Counted from the stretch's first letter, positions 28,676 to 41,872 are shown. The stretch is DNA of 64,000 nucleotides from Mizugakiibacter sp. (GCA_003233305.1 QILI01000064.1:1-64000); one strand, 5' to 3'. The notes: generated by a model from the letters alone, not told the origin. A program made the numbers and translations.

Positions 28676-29713
28676 TCAGTCGGTGGAGTCCGGTGATGTG
28701 GGAAAGGCGCGATCCAGCCAGGCTGCGACGGGAAGATCCTTGCTGCGCAGAAACTGCGGACTGAAGAGCTTGCGCTGGTAACGTATCCCCGAGTCACACA
28801 AGGCGGTTACAACGACATGGCCTGGTCCCAGCTCACGGGCCAAGCGGATGGCACCAGCGATGTTGACACCGCTGGAGCCGCCTACACACAAACCCTCTTC
28901 GATAAGTAGCCGATGGATGAGTGGTACCGATTCGGTGTCAGGTATGGAGTAGGCCGTATCTACAGGAGCGTCCTTGAAATTGGCGGTGATCCGACTTGAT
29001 CCGATCCCTTCGCTGATGGAGTTACCGCTGGTCTGAAGTTCGCCGTGCAGCACGTAGTTGGCCAGTGCCGAGCCCGTTGGGTCAGCCAAGGCAATACGTA
29101 CCCTGGGGTTATGCGCCTTCAATGCCTGAGCGACGCCGGCCAGGGTGCCGCCGGTACCGGTAGCACAGACAAAGCCATCGACTTGGCCCGCGGTCTGTTG
29201 CCAGATTTCCGGACCGGTGGTGCAAGCGTGAAAATCACGATTTGCGGTGTTATCGAACTGGTCGGCAAACCAGGCGCCATGGGGTTCACTTTCGGCCAGT
29301 TCTGCAGCCAACGCCCGGGCGATGTGTATATAGTTGCCAGGATCTTTGTAGGGTTTGGCCGGAACCAGACGCACTTCGGCACCGGTTAAGCGCAGGGCAT
29401 CAATCTTTTCCGGACTCTGGGTTTCGGGCATCACGATAATGGTTCGATAACCACGACTGTTACCGAGCAGCGCCAGACCAATGCCGGTGTTGCCTGCAGT
29501 ACCTTCCACGATCACCCCGGCGGGGTGTATCAGACCCCGGTTCTCAGCGTCTTGCAGCATGCCAAGAGCTGTGCGGTCCTTGATCGATCCTCCAGGATTG
29601 AGGAATTCTGCTTTGGCGAGAATCTCACATCCGGTGAGCTCAGAAGCATAGCGCAGGCGAAGCAGTGCAGTGTGGCCAATCATGGCCGCCAGATCGGGTC
29701 GGCTTTCCATCAA
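28676..29713 (-). CDS. cysK: cysteine synthase A-type PLP enzyme
   Basis: This beta-family PLP enzyme replaces the acetyl group of O-acetylserine with sulfide. The PLP Lys is in NPGGSIKDRTALGM (about residue 45). The phosphate/cofactor loop is GTAGNTG, and the later ATGTGGTLAG and GGSSGVN are family motifs. The length of 345 residues is slightly above classical CysK. The sequence leans toward the long CysK-like branch, so cystathionine synthase-like activity is not excluded. It is alone on the minus strand; ATG codons at 29713 and 29710 are adjacent. Confidence 0.87.
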   Translation of the reverse strand: MMESRPDLAAMIGHTALLRLRYASELTGCEILAKAEFLNPGGSIKDRTALGMLQDAENRGLIHPAGVIVEGTAGNTGIGLALLGNSRGYRTIIVMPETQSPEKIDALRLTGAEVRLVPAKPYKDPGNYIHIARALAAELAESEPHGAWFADQFDNTANRDFHACTTGPEIWQQTAGQVDGFVCATGTGGTLAGVAQALKAHNPRVRIALADPTGSALANYVLHGELQTSGNSISEGIGSSRITANFKDAPVDTAYSIPDTESVPLIHRLLIEEGLCVGGSSGVNIAGAIRLARELGPGHVVVTALCDSGIRYQRKLFSPQFLRSKDLPVAAWLDRAFPTSPDSTD

Positions 29714-29862
29714 TAACTTATCCAGTTGGGGGAATAGACGGGGAAAATTATCGTATCCGTTGCAGGGGAGTTGTGAGTGATCAGGTTACAAGACTTTAGA
29801 GGGTGCTTGCGAAGGGCATGGCCAGGTTGAGAGATCGGAACAGATTTTGGATTCCGGGTCGA

Positions 29863-32100
29863 TCAGGCGTCATAATCGATTTGCTCGACCCGCCGGAAGC
29901 CTCGGGGTAGAATCCCGCCGCGGCTGGCCCGGCTGCCCCCGTATTCGACCAGGTCTGACCATTTCAGCCCCAGCTTGCGTTGTCCTGCCCGTAAGCTCAG
30001 TTTGCCGACGCCCTCGCTGATCACCGCTACCCCAATCACCTGTACACCTGCTTCGCGGCGCAGCTTGGAGATGTCGATAAGTTTGAGGCCCTTGCCACGC
30101 TCGAGTTCTGGCAGTTCGGCGACCGAAAACATCAGCAGATGGCCGTCGCTGGTGACCGCGACCAGACGATCCCTCGCCGTATCCAGGGTTACCACCGGCA
30201 TCAATACCGCATCGTTCCGGCCCAGGCTGATTATTTGCTTGCCGGCCTTGTTGCGGCTGTGCAGGGCCCCCAGGCGGGTGACAAATCCGTAGCCCTGGGC
30301 ACTGGCTAAGACAATGCGGGTATCGGCATCACCGAGGGTCAGGGACTGGAAAGATGTCCCGGTTGGTGAACTGAATCGCCCAGTCAGTGGTTCGCCATTG
30401 CCACGTGCCGAGGACAGAGTGTGAGCGGATGTACTGTAAGCGCGGCCACTTGAATCGAAAAACACTACCTGCTGGTTGCTACGTCCGTGTGCAGACACCA
30501 GGTAGGTGTCGCCTTCACGATAATTCAGACTGCAAGGGTCGATATCGTGACCTTTGGCGGAGCGCACCCAACCTTTTTCCGACAGTACCACGGTGACAGG
30601 TTCAGATACCAGTAGAGCACTTTCGTCCATAGCCTGTGCCGCTTCGCGTTCCACAATGGGTGAGCGGCGGACATCGCCATGGCGTTCGGCGTCTTCCCGC
30701 AATTCCTGCTTGATCAGACCGCGCAATTTGGTAGGTGATTTCAACAGTACGCTGAAGCGGGCGCGTTCCTCTTCGAGCTGCGCACTTTCGGCGTTGATTT
30801 TCATCTCCTCGAGGCGAGCCAATTGCCGCAGCCGTGTTTCGAGAATGTAGTGGGCCTGTGTCTCACTGAGGGCGAAACGTTGCATCAGTACCGGCTTAGG
30901 TTCGTCCTCGCTACGGACGATATGAATAACCTCATCCAGGTTGAGAAAGGCAATACGCAGACCTTCAAGCAAATGCAGCCGTTGCTCGACCTTGTTGAGC
31001 CGGTATTGCAGACGGCGGCGGACGGTATCGGTACGAAACCGCAACCACTCGGTGAGGATGCTCCGCAGATTCTTGACTTGAGGGCGTCCGTCGAGGCCAA
31101 TCAGGTTGAGATTGACACGATGGCTTTTCTCCATGTCGGTAGTAGCGAACAAATGCTGCATTAGCACGGTGTTGTCCACACGTCTGGATCGTGGCACCAG
31201 TACCAGGCGGATCGGGTTCTGGTGATCGGATTCGTCGCGTAGGTCTTCAAGCCAAGGTAGCTTCTTGGTCCGCATTTGTTGGGCGATTTGTTCCAAAATC
31301 TTTGATGGTGAGACCTGATGGGGTAGGGCCGTCACGATGATGCGGCCGTCATCTTCATGATAGATGGCGCGGCTACGGATCGAGCCGCTACCTGAGGTGT
31401 ACATGGCCATGATTTCACTGCGCGGGGTGATAATTTCTGCTTTGGTTGGATAATCCGGACCATGGATGTGTTCACACAATTGGGTGATATCTGCATCGGG
31501 ATCATCGAGCAGGTGCAGGCAGGCGCTCACGACTTCACGCAGGTTGTGGGGCGGCACATCGGTCGCCATACCTACAGCAATGCCGGTAGCCCCATTGAGT
31601 AGTACATGTGGAACCCGTGCGGGTAGCCAGGCCGGCTCTTGCAGGGTGCCATCGAAATTGGGATTGAAGTCGACCGTACCCTGCCCCAGTTCAGCCAATA
31701 GCAGCTCCGAGAAACGGGTGAGCTTGGCTTCCGTGTAACGCATTGCCGCAAAGCTTTTGGGGTCGTCAGGTGAGCCAAAGTTTCCTTGTCCATCAACCAG
31801 CGGATAGCGATAGGAAAACGGTTGGGCCATCAGTACCATGGCCTCATAGCAAGCGCTGTCACCATGCGGATGAAATTTGCCAATGACATCGCCAACCGTG
31901 CGGGCGCACTTCTTGGGTTTGGCCGTAGCGGCCAGGCTCAACTCGCTCATGGCGTAGATGATGCGTCGCTGGACCGGCTTCAGCCCATCACCGAGAAACG
32001 GCAGGGCTCGGTCGAGCACCACGTACATGGAATAGTCGAGATAGGCACGCTCGGCGTAGTCCTTGAGCGGGATCTGTTCGTAATTGGCTTGCAGAATCAT
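29863..32100 (-). CDS. parC: DNA topoisomerase IV subunit A
   Basis: ParC is the breakage-reunion subunit that unlinks daughter chromosomes. The quinolone-determining region reads [13 protein letters not shown], with the wild-type Ser and Glu. The active Tyr is in [11 protein letters not shown] near residue 122. The C-terminal beta-pinwheel is complete. I start at ATG 32100 (MILQANYEQ), giving 745 residues; the ORF extends 38 residues further, but those lack family similarity. parE is not adjacent. The 50-bp repeat shared with smr lies 82-131 bases upstream. Confidence 0.95.
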   Translation of the reverse strand: MILQANYEQIPLKDYAERAYLDYSMYVVLDRALPFLGDGLKPVQRRIIYAMSELSLAATAKPKKCARTVGDVIGKFHPHGDSACYEAMVLMAQPFSYRYPLVDGQGNFGSPDDPKSFAAMRYTEAKLTRFSELLLAELGQGTVDFNPNFDGTLQEPAWLPARVPHVLLNGATGIAVGMATDVPPHNLREVVSACLHLLDDPDADITQLCEHIHGPDYPTKAEIITPRSEIMAMYTSGSGSIRSRAIYHEDDGRIIVTALPHQVSPSKILEQIAQQMRTKKLPWLEDLRDESDHQNPIRLVLVPRSRRVDNTVLMQHLFATTDMEKSHRVNLNLIGLDGRPQVKNLRSILTEWLRFRTDTVRRRLQYRLNKVEQRLHLLEGLRIAFLNLDEVIHIVRSEDEPKPVLMQRFALSETQAHYILETRLRQLARLEEMKINAESAQLEEERARFSVLLKSPTKLRGLIKQELREDAERHGDVRRSPIVEREAAQAMDESALLVSEPVTVVLSEKGWVRSAKGHDIDPCSLNYREGDTYLVSAHGRSNQQVVFFDSSGRAYSTSAHTLSSARGNGEPLTGRFSSPTGTSFQSLTLGDADTRIVLASAQGYGFVTRLGALHSRNKAGKQIISLGRNDAVLMPVVTLDTARDRLVAVTSDGHLLMFSVAELPELERGKGLKLIDISKLRREAGVQVIGVAVISEGVGKLSLRAGQRKLGLKWSDLVEYGGSRASRGGILPRGFRRVEQIDYDA

Positions 32101-32181
32101 GATGGCATGGTCGTTGCTGCGACAGTTAGGGGATTGTGCCGCAAGCGCACAATGAATGCAGAAAATGGGGCACTCGAAGTG

Positions 32182-32231
32182 CGATTTTCTACTGTCACAG
32201 TGGGTCCTATCCAAGCCCGGCAGGCTCCCAG
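32182..32231 (+). repeat. 50-bp dispersed element with palindromic core, copy 2 (upstream of parC)
   Basis: This is the counterpart of 6171-6220. The core here is CACTGTGACAGTAG on the minus strand, a slightly imperfect palindrome, followed by AGCC-N5-GGCT hairpin bases. It sits in the 251-base gap between parC and fadH and has the same orientation relative to parC as copy 1 has to smr. No other gene starts in this gap. Confidence 0.7.
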
Positions 32232-32351
32232 GTGAATGCTTGGCAGCAGCATGGGATGCTTCACATATCCTTACGACTCATCTGGATTCACGGCCGGGGG
32301 GCCTGGATATTACACTGTGATCAGCCTGTGCAGTAGATTCTCGGTGTTACC

Positions 32352-34418
<2,067 letters not shown>

Positions 34419-34581
34419 TCAAGTGGGTTATGTAAATAAAATGTAAGACTGAACCAAGCCTGCACAGCTATCCATCCATGGCCCTTGGCGGGTTTGCCAA
34501 GCGTGTGCCGGCACATCACAATAGCTTCCCGTTTGTGTGCTAAATGTACATAAGCGTTTCAATTCATCTGAGGATTCCCGA

Positions 34582-35322
34582 ATGACCAAGATTCTGCGTC
34601 CTGCATTGTTGGCGGCCGCCCTGACTACCACACTGGGCGTAAGCCTGGCTGCCCAGGCGGCATCGCCTGCCTTGAAGACTGAAAAAGCCAAGGCCAGTTA
34701 TGTGGTTGGTATGGACCTCGCCGCAGGCATTCCACCGATTGTGCGCCAGGAACTCAACCCGGCTCTGGTCGCCAAGGCTCTGGAAACAGTGCTTGCCGGG
34801 CACAAGCCGGCGATAGGCCAGGCTGAATACAAGACAGTGCGCCAACAGTTTATGAAAAAGTTGCAAGCCAAGTTCAAGCTGGAGCGTGCTGCCAAGGCCA
34901 AAAAGAATGCGGCAGAGGGTACTAAATTCCTGAAGGCCAACAAGAGCAAGCCTGGCGTAAAGGTGCTTGCCGACGGTCTGCAATACAAGGTTATCAAGAT
35001 GGGTACCGGGCCCAAGCCGACCAAAAAGGATACGGTACAGATCGACTACAGTGGTTCGCTGGTAAACGGTACAGTGTTCGATTCCTCGGCCAAGCACGGT
35101 GGTCCAGCTTCGATTCCTCTGGCTAACGTGATCGCCGGTTTCCGTAAGGGTGTCGAGATGATGCCGGTTGGCAGTCACTTCAAACTCTATATCCCGTCCA
35201 CTCTCGGCTACGGCGCGACGCCTCCTCCGGGCCCAATCGCTCCGAATGCAACCCTGATCTTCGATATCAAACTGCTGAAGATTATTCCGGTGACGACGGG
35301 CAACAAATCGGCAGGTAAGTAA
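34582..35322 (+). CDS. fkpA: periplasmic FKBP-type peptidyl-prolyl isomerase (FkpA/Mip-like)
   Basis: This exported folding factor has a signal peptide ending AAQA at about residue 25. The N-terminal helical dimerisation domain runs from about 30 to 125 (SYVVGMDLAAGIPP). A C-terminal FKBP domain follows (about 140-240: VQIDYSGSLVNGTVFDSS, LGYGATPPPGPIAPNATLIFDI). I use ATG 34582, preceded by GAGGA; the track start is 15 codons upstream. A strong intrinsic terminator follows, so it is a single-gene unit. It may also assist outer-membrane protein folding. Confidence 0.92.
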   Translation: MTKILRPALLAAALTTTLGVSLAAQAASPALKTEKAKASYVVGMDLAAGIPPIVRQELNPALVAKALETVLAGHKPAIGQAEYKTVRQQFMKKLQAKFKLERAAKAKKNAAEGTKFLKANKSKPGVKVLADGLQYKVIKMGTGPKPTKKDTVQIDYSGSLVNGTVFDSSAKHGGPASIPLANVIAGFRKGVEMMPVGSHFKLYIPSTLGYGATPPPGPIAPNATLIFDIKLLKIIPVTTGNKSAGK

Positions 35323-35344
35323 GTTGTCTGCATAAATGTTGCTG

Positions 35345-35373
35345 CGGGGACGGAGTCATCCGTCCCCGTTTTT
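35345..35373 (+). terminator. intrinsic terminator after fkpA
   Basis: CGGGGACGGA and TCCGTCCCCG form a perfect 10-bp GC-rich stem with loop GTCA, followed directly by TTTTT, 22 bases after the fkpA stop. Confidence 0.95.
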
Positions 35374-35475
35374 ATGGGCAACTCTGTGATGAGTGATATA
35401 GGAACGATTTCTCTTTGAGGTCGTCTTTATTGTGATCCGGCTTGTTAGAATGGGTCTTTCCAAGAGACTTTCCCA

Positions 35476-36822
35476 ATGCGTGTAACACTGTTCGGCACCG
35501 GTTATGTCGGTTTAGTCACCGGAACCTGTCTGGCCGAAATGGGAAATCACGTTTTCTGCGTGGATGTCGACCGGGGCAAGATCGAGCAGTTACGCCAGGG
35601 CGTAATTCCGATTTACGAGCCGGGATTGGAGGCTATGGTCAAACGCAACCATGCTTCGGGATTGCTTGAGTTCAGTACCGATGCCGTGGCCGGCATTGCT
35701 CATGGCGAAGTGATATTTATTGCTGTGGGAACTCCCCCGGATGAGGATGGCAGTGCCGATCTGCGGCATGTATTGACGGTCGCTGAGACCATCGGCCAGC
35801 ATCTCGAACGCCCTGCCGTGGTAGTGAACAAGTCCACAGTCCCGGTGGGTACGGCCGTCCAAGTGCGTGAATGTATCGCGAAGATATTGGCAGAGCGTGA
35901 GGTAGAACTCGAGTTCGATGTTGTTTCCAATCCGGAATTTCTTAAAGAAGGCGATGCAGTCAACGATTGTATGCGACCGGATCGCATCATCATCGGTAGC
36001 GAGAGTGAGCGGGCGGTACAACTCTTGCGGATGTTGTATGCACCGTTCAATCGCAACCATGAGCGACTGGTGGTGATGGATACCCGCTCTGCGGAACTTA
36101 CTAAATATGCGGCCAATGCCATGTTGGCCACCAAGATCAGTTTCATGAATGAGATCGCCAATATCGCCGAACGGGTCGGGGCTGATATCGAATGGGTACG
36201 CCAGGGCATCGGTGCCGATCCACGGATCGGCTATCACTTTATCTATCCAGGTGCCGGTTATGGTGGCTCGTGTTTTCCCAAGGATGTTCAGGCCCTGCAG
36301 AGCATGGCCAGAGCCCATACCTATGAGGCGCGCATTCTTGATGCGGTCGAGATCGTGAATCATCAACAGAAGAGCAAACTTTTTGAGCTGTTCAGCAAGC
36401 ACTTTGCGGGTCATCTTGCGGCCCGCAAGGTGGCCCTCTGGGGACTTGCTTTCAAGCCCAATACCGATGATATGCGGGAGGCCCCGAGTCGCGGTCTTCT
36501 CGAACAACTATGGCAAGCGGGTGTGCGGGTGTGTGCTTATGACCCCGAGGCCACTGATGAGGCGCGTAGGATTTATGGTGATCGACCCGATTTGCAACTG
36601 GTTGATGATCCCTATGCCGCCTTGGAAGGAGTCGATGCGCTGCTTCTGGTTACCGAGTGGAAAGTATTTCGTAGCCCGGATTTCTCACGTATCGCGGCAG
36701 CTATCGCCCAGCCGGTTCTGTTTGATGGCCGCAATATCTATGATCCGGACGAGGTCGAAGCGGCCGGAATTGCCTATTACGGCATCGCCAGAGGTCGGTC
36801 CTTGTCGGCGGTGCAAGCATGA
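35476..36822 (+). CDS. ugd: UDP-glucose 6-dehydrogenase
   Basis: This enzyme oxidises UDP-glucose to UDP-glucuronate for surface polysaccharide or lipid A modification. The NAD-binding [10 protein letters not shown] is at residue 7. The central helix region contains [20 protein letters not shown], and the catalytic Cys is in [10 protein letters not shown] near residue 260. The C-terminal UDP-binding domain ends with [10 protein letters not shown]. It has 448 residues. The ribosome site AAGAGAC is modest. The stop overlaps slyX by 4 bases. Confidence 0.95.
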   Translation: MRVTLFGTGYVGLVTGTCLAEMGNHVFCVDVDRGKIEQLRQGVIPIYEPGLEAMVKRNHASGLLEFSTDAVAGIAHGEVIFIAVGTPPDEDGSADLRHVLTVAETIGQHLERPAVVVNKSTVPVGTAVQVRECIAKILAEREVELEFDVVSNPEFLKEGDAVNDCMRPDRIIIGSESERAVQLLRMLYAPFNRNHERLVVMDTRSAELTKYAANAMLATKISFMNEIANIAERVGADIEWVRQGIGADPRIGYHFIYPGAGYGGSCFPKDVQALQSMARAHTYEARILDAVEIVNHQQKSKLFELFSKHFAGHLAARKVALWGLAFKPNTDDMREAPSRGLLEQLWQAGVRVCAYDPEATDEARRIYGDRPDLQLVDDPYAALEGVDALLLVTEWKVFRSPDFSRIAAAIAQPVLFDGRNIYDPDEVEAAGIAYYGIARGRSLSAVQA

Positions 36823-37037
36823 GCAATCTTGAAGAGCGCCTCACCGAATTGGAAATACGCCTCAGTTTTATCGATGAGACGATCAGTGGGCTGCTTGATG
36901 TCGATGTCGATCGGGCCCGACGCATGCTGGTACTGGAGAATACGGTTGCCGAATTGCGCCGAGAGCTGGCAACCGTGCAGACCACCCTGGCCGGTGCCGG
37001 TGATGCCAGGCATGAACCACCACCGCCACATTATTAA
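36819..37037 (+). CDS. slyX: SlyX family protein
   Basis: This 72-residue protein is predicted to be largely coiled coil ([19 protein letters not shown]), ending in the Pro/His tail EPPPPHY that is diagnostic of SlyX. Its biochemical role is not established. The ATG overlaps the ugd stop, and the DUF2058 gene begins 10 bases downstream. Confidence 0.88.
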   Translation: MSNLEERLTELEIRLSFIDETISGLLDVDVDRARRMLVLENTVAELRRELATVQTTLAGAGDARHEPPPPHY

Positions 37038-37047
37038 GAACTGCATC

Positions 37048-37614
37048 ATGAGTGATTCATTACGAGACCAGTTGCTGAAAATGGGCTTGGCAAAATCCAC
37101 TGCTAAGCCCATGTCAGGAAAGCTGAAGCCTGGTAAATCATCGACTCGGCACAGTGTTACGAAGATACCTGGAGCCAAGCCACGGCGTAGCCCGTCAGCA
37201 TCAAGTGCTGAGGTCGATCTGGCCAGGGCCTGGGCCATGCGTGAACGACAGGAACGCAATCAACGGGCAGCAGCCAAACGTGAGGCCGCTGAGCAGGTAC
37301 GCAAGCGCCGGGAGATACGCGACCGTCTGAAGCGCCTGGTTGATGGCCAGATTCGTAACAAACCTGCCGAACAGACTGAGTTGCAGCGCCATTTCGAATA
37401 CGGTGGCAAGATTCGTCGGGTTCATGTTGATACCGACCAGTTGCAGGCCTTAAACAGCGGAGCACTGGGGGTTATCCAGCTCTCCGGGCGCTATCTGCTG
37501 CTGGATAGAAGCCTGGTTGAGCAGGCTCGCTCTTTTGCCCCTGAGCTGGTGGCTTTGCTGGTGGATCTTGATGAGGCCGGCGAAAGGCAGGACGAGACTG
37601 AATATCACGCCTGA
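37048..37614 (+). CDS. DUF2058 (YaiL-like) nucleoprotein/polynucleotide-associated protein
   Basis: This 188-residue basic, largely helical protein opens with SDSLRDQLLKMGLA, the standard DUF2058 N terminus. A Lys/Ser/Pro-rich tail and a charged helix (RERQERNQRAAAKREAAEQV) follow, then a C-terminal domain with FEYGGKIRRVHVDTDQ. Function is unknown, but nucleic-acid association has been proposed for the family. The track ORF begins 73 codons upstream in the slyX shadow; the ATG at 37048 is the real start. Confidence 0.87.
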   Translation: MSDSLRDQLLKMGLAKSTAKPMSGKLKPGKSSTRHSVTKIPGAKPRRSPSASSAEVDLARAWAMRERQERNQRAAAKREAAEQVRKRREIRDRLKRLVDGQIRNKPAEQTELQRHFEYGGKIRRVHVDTDQLQALNSGALGVIQLSGRYLLLDRSLVEQARSFAPELVALLVDLDEAGERQDETEYHA

Positions 37615-37653
37615 ATTTCGGGCTTGGAGTGTCCGCTGCTGGATTGCTGCTAC

Positions 37654-39714
37654 TTAGGGCTGGGTGGGCGGTTCCCTCAAAGCAGGCAGATCCCAACCTT
37701 CACGGGGTTTGAAACGAGGGCCGTGGTCTTCGGCCAGCGACTCCAGTTGTGCTTTCACGCGATCGGCACCCTGACTGCGAATATACTGAATCGGACCGCC
37801 CCGAAAAGGGGCAAAGCCGGTACCGAATATGACCCCGGCATCGAGTAACTCGGCATCGGCAACCACCCCTTCAGCCAGGCAGGCAACTGATTCGTTGAGC
37901 ATAGGTAGGATCATCCGCGCTTCGAGATCCTCGGCTGCCTGGTATCCCTTGGATACTTCCGGTTTGATGGGTTTGCCCTCTTTCCATACATAGAAGCCGT
38001 GGCCATCCTTTTTGCCACGTTTGCCTGAAGCCAGCAGATGTTCGATACCTTCCGGCAGTTCCAGGCCCAAAAACGGGGCCAGTTCCCGTCCTACCGATTC
38101 GGCTACATCAAGGCCGACCGTATCGGCCAATTCGATAGGTCCCATAGGCATGCCGAAGTGGCGCGCAATGCGATCAAGCACCGCACCTGGAACACCTTCA
38201 GACAGACAGCGGATGGATTCCAGTAGGTAGGGCACCAGGATACGGTTGACTAGGAAACCGGGTGAGCCCTTGACCGGTATAGGCAGCTTGTCGATGGCCC
38301 GGCAGAAAGCCAGGGCCCGGTGTTCGGCTGCTGCGTCGAGACGAGGGTGACGGACGACCTCGACTAGCGGCATCCGGGCGACCGGATTGAAAAAGTGCAG
38401 TCCGAAGAAACGCTGTGGGTTGCCAAGGGAACGAGCCAGTTCCGCAATGGGAATACTGGAGGTATTGCTGGAGAGCAGTGCCGTGGAGGAAAGCTGTGAT
38501 TCGACATCAGCATAGATGGCCTGCTTGGCCGCGGCGTCCTCAAAGATGGCCTCAATCACCAAGTCGGCTTGGGCCGCTTCGGTACCCTCGATGTCGGCAC
38601 GCAAGCGACTTTTGGCTGCCGCAACGCGCTCAGGGCTTTTCAGACGACGCTCAAATAGTATTCCAGCACGGGCCAGCGCCGGTTCGACCAAGCGCATTTC
38701 ACGATCCTGGAGACTGACCTTAAAGCCGTGCAAAGCACACCATGCGGCAATATCTCCACCCATTACCCCGGCCCCGACGACATGCACATGCTTGATGTCG
38801 TGGGCCGTTGCACCGGCCAGACCTTTGATACGTTCCTGCAGAAAGTACACCCGGATCAGGTTGTGTGCGGTCGGGGTGGCGGCCAGTTTGACCACCGAAC
38901 GGGCTTCGAGTCGCAGACGTTGCTGCAGGTTGCCCCCACCGCGGCGCCAAACTTCGATCATGGCAAAGGGTGCAGGGTAATGCCGTGGGTTGGCTTTGGT
39001 GGCTGTTTGCTTGCGGACAATGGGTGCCAGTATCTGTCGTACCGGCCATAGATTGCTGGCCCAGGCTTGCAGGCGTTTGAAAAATAGCTGCTGCGGAGCT
39101 TTCTCAAGCAGTTGCCGAGCCTCTTCGATGAGATGCTGCGGCTCACTGATGCGATCGACCAAGCCTTGAGCACGCGCAGCTTGGGCTGACAAGGAGCGCC
39201 CGGTGAGCATCAATTGCAGGGCTGCAGGAGCACCGATCAGCCGCGGTAGGCGGGCCGTGCCCCCCCAGCCGGGATGAATTCCCAGCAACACTTCGGGCAG
39301 CCCGATACGGGTCTTAAGATCGTTGCTGGCAATACGGTAGCTGCAGGCCAGGGCGAGTTCGGTACCACCACCCATGCAGTGGCCATGGATGGCGGCGATG
39401 CTGGGGCAGGGTAGTTTGGCGAGCTTCTGCAATACCTGCTGGCCATACTCAATGGCCTCGGTGACACGGCCTTCGTGCTCGTAACGCTCGAACTCGTGGA
39501 TGTCGGCACCGGCGATAAAGCCGGTCGATTTCAGGGAGTGAATCAGCAGACCACGTGGTGGGTCAATGGCAATCCGTTCGAGGATCGCATCGAGTTCTTC
39601 CAGTACAGCCCGGGCCAAGGTATTGACGTGGTTGGCTTCACGGTCGATGCCGAGGGTGACGATGCCGTTCTCGATGGTGGTTTGCCAGTGCTTGAAGCGT
39701 AGGCCTTCGAACAT
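37654..39714 (-). CDS. fadJ: fatty acid oxidation complex alpha subunit (enoyl-CoA hydratase / 3-hydroxyacyl-CoA dehydrogenase)
   Basis: This bifunctional beta-oxidation enzyme has 686 residues. The N-terminal crotonase domain (1-190) has both catalytic Glu regions, GGGTELALAC and GLPEVLLGIHPGWGG. The dehydrogenase NAD motif HVVGAGVMGGDIAAW starts near residue 310, with later HFFNPVARMPLVEVV and GFLVNRIL. Length and sequence match FadJ better than FadB. The partner thiolase gene fadI is not adjacent. It lies on the minus strand, 70 bases downstream of ppk. Confidence 0.93.
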   Translation of the reverse strand: MFEGLRFKHWQTTIENGIVTLGIDREANHVNTLARAVLEELDAILERIAIDPPRGLLIHSLKSTGFIAGADIHEFERYEHEGRVTEAIEYGQQVLQKLAKLPCPSIAAIHGHCMGGGTELALACSYRIASNDLKTRIGLPEVLLGIHPGWGGTARLPRLIGAPAALQLMLTGRSLSAQAARAQGLVDRISEPQHLIEEARQLLEKAPQQLFFKRLQAWASNLWPVRQILAPIVRKQTATKANPRHYPAPFAMIEVWRRGGGNLQQRLRLEARSVVKLAATPTAHNLIRVYFLQERIKGLAGATAHDIKHVHVVGAGVMGGDIAAWCALHGFKVSLQDREMRLVEPALARAGILFERRLKSPERVAAAKSRLRADIEGTEAAQADLVIEAIFEDAAAKQAIYADVESQLSSTALLSSNTSSIPIAELARSLGNPQRFFGLHFFNPVARMPLVEVVRHPRLDAAAEHRALAFCRAIDKLPIPVKGSPGFLVNRILVPYLLESIRCLSEGVPGAVLDRIARHFGMPMGPIELADTVGLDVAESVGRELAPFLGLELPEGIEHLLASGKRGKKDGHGFYVWKEGKPIKPEVSKGYQAAEDLEARMILPMLNESVACLAEGVVADAELLDAGVIFGTGFAPFRGGPIQYIRSQGADRVKAQLESLAEDHGPRFKPREGWDLPALREPPTQP

Positions 39715-39784
39715 GACAGGTCTCCTTGGTGGTCAGACCGGCATCATCCCGACAATCGTGATCTCCGGTCAATGGTGAAAGAAG

Positions 39785-41872
39785 TCAGGCAGTCAATTTA
39801 GCGAGTAAAGAACGCTGTGCGGAATATGCTGGTTCGTTAGCGTGGGCTACGCGGTGATAATGGCTATCGCTATCCAGTATCCATGCATCGGTGTTGTCGA
39901 CCAAGTAATTGGCCAAGCTCTCGGCGTACACGCGCTGAGCAATTTCAGGATCAAGGATCGGAAAACCGATTTCGATACGGTGCAGCAGATTACGCTCCAT
40001 CCAGTCTGCACTGGCGCAAATCAATTCTGATTCACCACCATTGCCAAACCAGTAAACGCGGCTGTGTTCGAGGAACCGGCCAACGATCGAGCGTACCCGA
40101 ATAGTGTCCGAAATGCCGGGGAGTCCGGGACGCAGGGTGCAGGCTCCACGCACGATGAGATCAATCTGCACACCGGCCTGTGAGGCCCGGTAGAGGGCCT
40201 CGACCATACCTTGCTCATTGAGCGCATTGATCTTGGCAATAACCCGTCCCTGATGGCCGTTTTTGGCCAGATCAATCTCTCGATCGATTCGTTGCATTAG
40301 ACCTTTGTATAAGGTGAATGGCGAGTACAGCAGATGTTTGAGGCGAACGACTGAACCCAGCCCGGATAATTGCTGAAAAATCTTGTTGGCATCCTCGCCA
40401 ATCTCAGGATGGGCCGTCAACAGGCCGATGTCGGTATACAACCGGGAGGTAATTTGATGGTAGTTGCCGGTGGAAAGATGTACATATCGGTGCAATGTCT
40501 GATGCTCGCGGCGGATCACCAGCAGCATTTTGGCGTGAGTCTTATACCCCACCACACCGTAGATAACTTGTACGCCGGCGGCCTGCAGACGGTTGGCAAG
40601 GCGGATGTTGGCGGCTTCTTCGAAACGAGCCCGCAGTTCAATCACCACGCTTACATCCTTACCGGCATGGGCGGCTTCGATGAGCTGATCGACGACCGGT
40701 GAATCGCTACCCACACGGTACAAGGTCTGCTTGATCGCCAGTACCTGGGGGTCTTGTGCGGCCTGACGCAACAGTTCCATGACTGCCTGGAAGGATTCGT
40801 AGGGCTGATGAAGGAGTATGTCGTGTTGTGAGATCGCTTCGAAGATATTGGGATGCTGCACTAAACTTGGTGAAATCCGCGGCGTGAACGGAGCATATTT
40901 GAGATCGGGGCGATCAATTTGCTCATAGATGGTCAGTACCCGGTGCAGATTGACAGGTCCCGCATTGCGGTACACATCTTGTTCACTCAGACCAAAATTT
41001 GAGATCAGAAAATCTACGATAGGTTTGGGGCAGTTTTCGGCGATTTCGAGTCGTACCGGACGGGCATAACCACGGCCAAACAGCTCTTCGGTCAGCGCAT
41101 TGGCCAGGTTTTCGATATCCTCTTCCTCAATCGTCAACTCACTATTACGGGTCACCCGGAACTGATAAGAGTCTTTGACCGTGAAACCGGGGAACATATC
41201 GTCGGAGAACTGCTGCAATAGACCGGCCAGAAACACGAAATCGTTGGGGCCTTCCGCAACTTCATCGGGCAAGCGGATCAAACGGGGTAACGAACGCGGT
41301 GCCCGGACTAAGGCCAGGTGACCCTCACGACCGAAGGCGTCGTGGCCATCAAGCAGTACGACGATATTGAGACTTTTATTCAAAATGCGGGGAAAAGGAT
41401 GGGCAGGATCCAACCCAAGTGGTGACAGTACAGGCAGGATTTCATTACGGAAATAGCCTAACAACCAACGTTTCTGCAGATCTGTCCAGTGCTTCCGGGT
41501 CAGAAACCGGACCCCTTCATGAGCCAGTGCCGGGGCCAGTTCCTGCTTCCAGGTATGGTACTGAGCTGTAATCAGTTCGAGAGACCGTTCCCGAATGCGA
41601 GCCAGTACTTCGGTCGGTGCCAGTCCGTCGGCACCAGGCCGGGCATCGCCATACAGCAGATGCTGGCGAAGTACGGCAACCCGCAACTCAAAAAATTTAT
41701 CCAGGTTGTTGCTGGAAATACATAGAAAGCGCATACGTTCGAGTAGAGGCACCCGGGGATCACGAGCCTGGGAGAGAACCCTGAAATTGAACTCAAGTGC
41801 AGCCAGTTCTCGGTTGAGATAGAGCTCAGGTCCAGAAAGATCGATGCTCGCTGGCGGTGGTGTGTCGCTCAT
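39785..41872 (-). CDS. ppk: polyphosphate kinase 1
   Basis: PPK1 builds polyphosphate from ATP. Domain order is as expected: the N domain LYLNRELAALEFNFRVL, the head domain, then catalytic domains with the autophosphorylated His in GYKTHAKMLLV, the following YVHLSTGNYH, and a C-terminal PLD-like repeat. The chosen ATG 41872 gives 695 residues; the track start is 13 codons upstream. It follows phoB-phoR on the same strand, so phosphate sensing and storage are genetically linked here. Confidence 0.96.
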   Translation of the reverse strand: MSDTPPPASIDLSGPELYLNRELAALEFNFRVLSQARDPRVPLLERMRFLCISSNNLDKFFELRVAVLRQHLLYGDARPGADGLAPTEVLARIRERSLELITAQYHTWKQELAPALAHEGVRFLTRKHWTDLQKRWLLGYFRNEILPVLSPLGLDPAHPFPRILNKSLNIVVLLDGHDAFGREGHLALVRAPRSLPRLIRLPDEVAEGPNDFVFLAGLLQQFSDDMFPGFTVKDSYQFRVTRNSELTIEEEDIENLANALTEELFGRGYARPVRLEIAENCPKPIVDFLISNFGLSEQDVYRNAGPVNLHRVLTIYEQIDRPDLKYAPFTPRISPSLVQHPNIFEAISQHDILLHQPYESFQAVMELLRQAAQDPQVLAIKQTLYRVGSDSPVVDQLIEAAHAGKDVSVVIELRARFEEAANIRLANRLQAAGVQVIYGVVGYKTHAKMLLVIRREHQTLHRYVHLSTGNYHQITSRLYTDIGLLTAHPEIGEDANKIFQQLSGLGSVVRLKHLLYSPFTLYKGLMQRIDREIDLAKNGHQGRVIAKINALNEQGMVEALYRASQAGVQIDLIVRGACTLRPGLPGISDTIRVRSIVGRFLEHSRVYWFGNGGESELICASADWMERNLLHRIEIGFPILDPEIAQRVYAESLANYLVDNTDAWILDSDSHYHRVAHANEPAYSAQRSLLAKLTA

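Noticed and set aside
35590-36507. 305-codon minus-strand ORF opposite ugd
   Set aside because: An antisense shadow of a highly conserved enzyme gene, with no similarity of its own.
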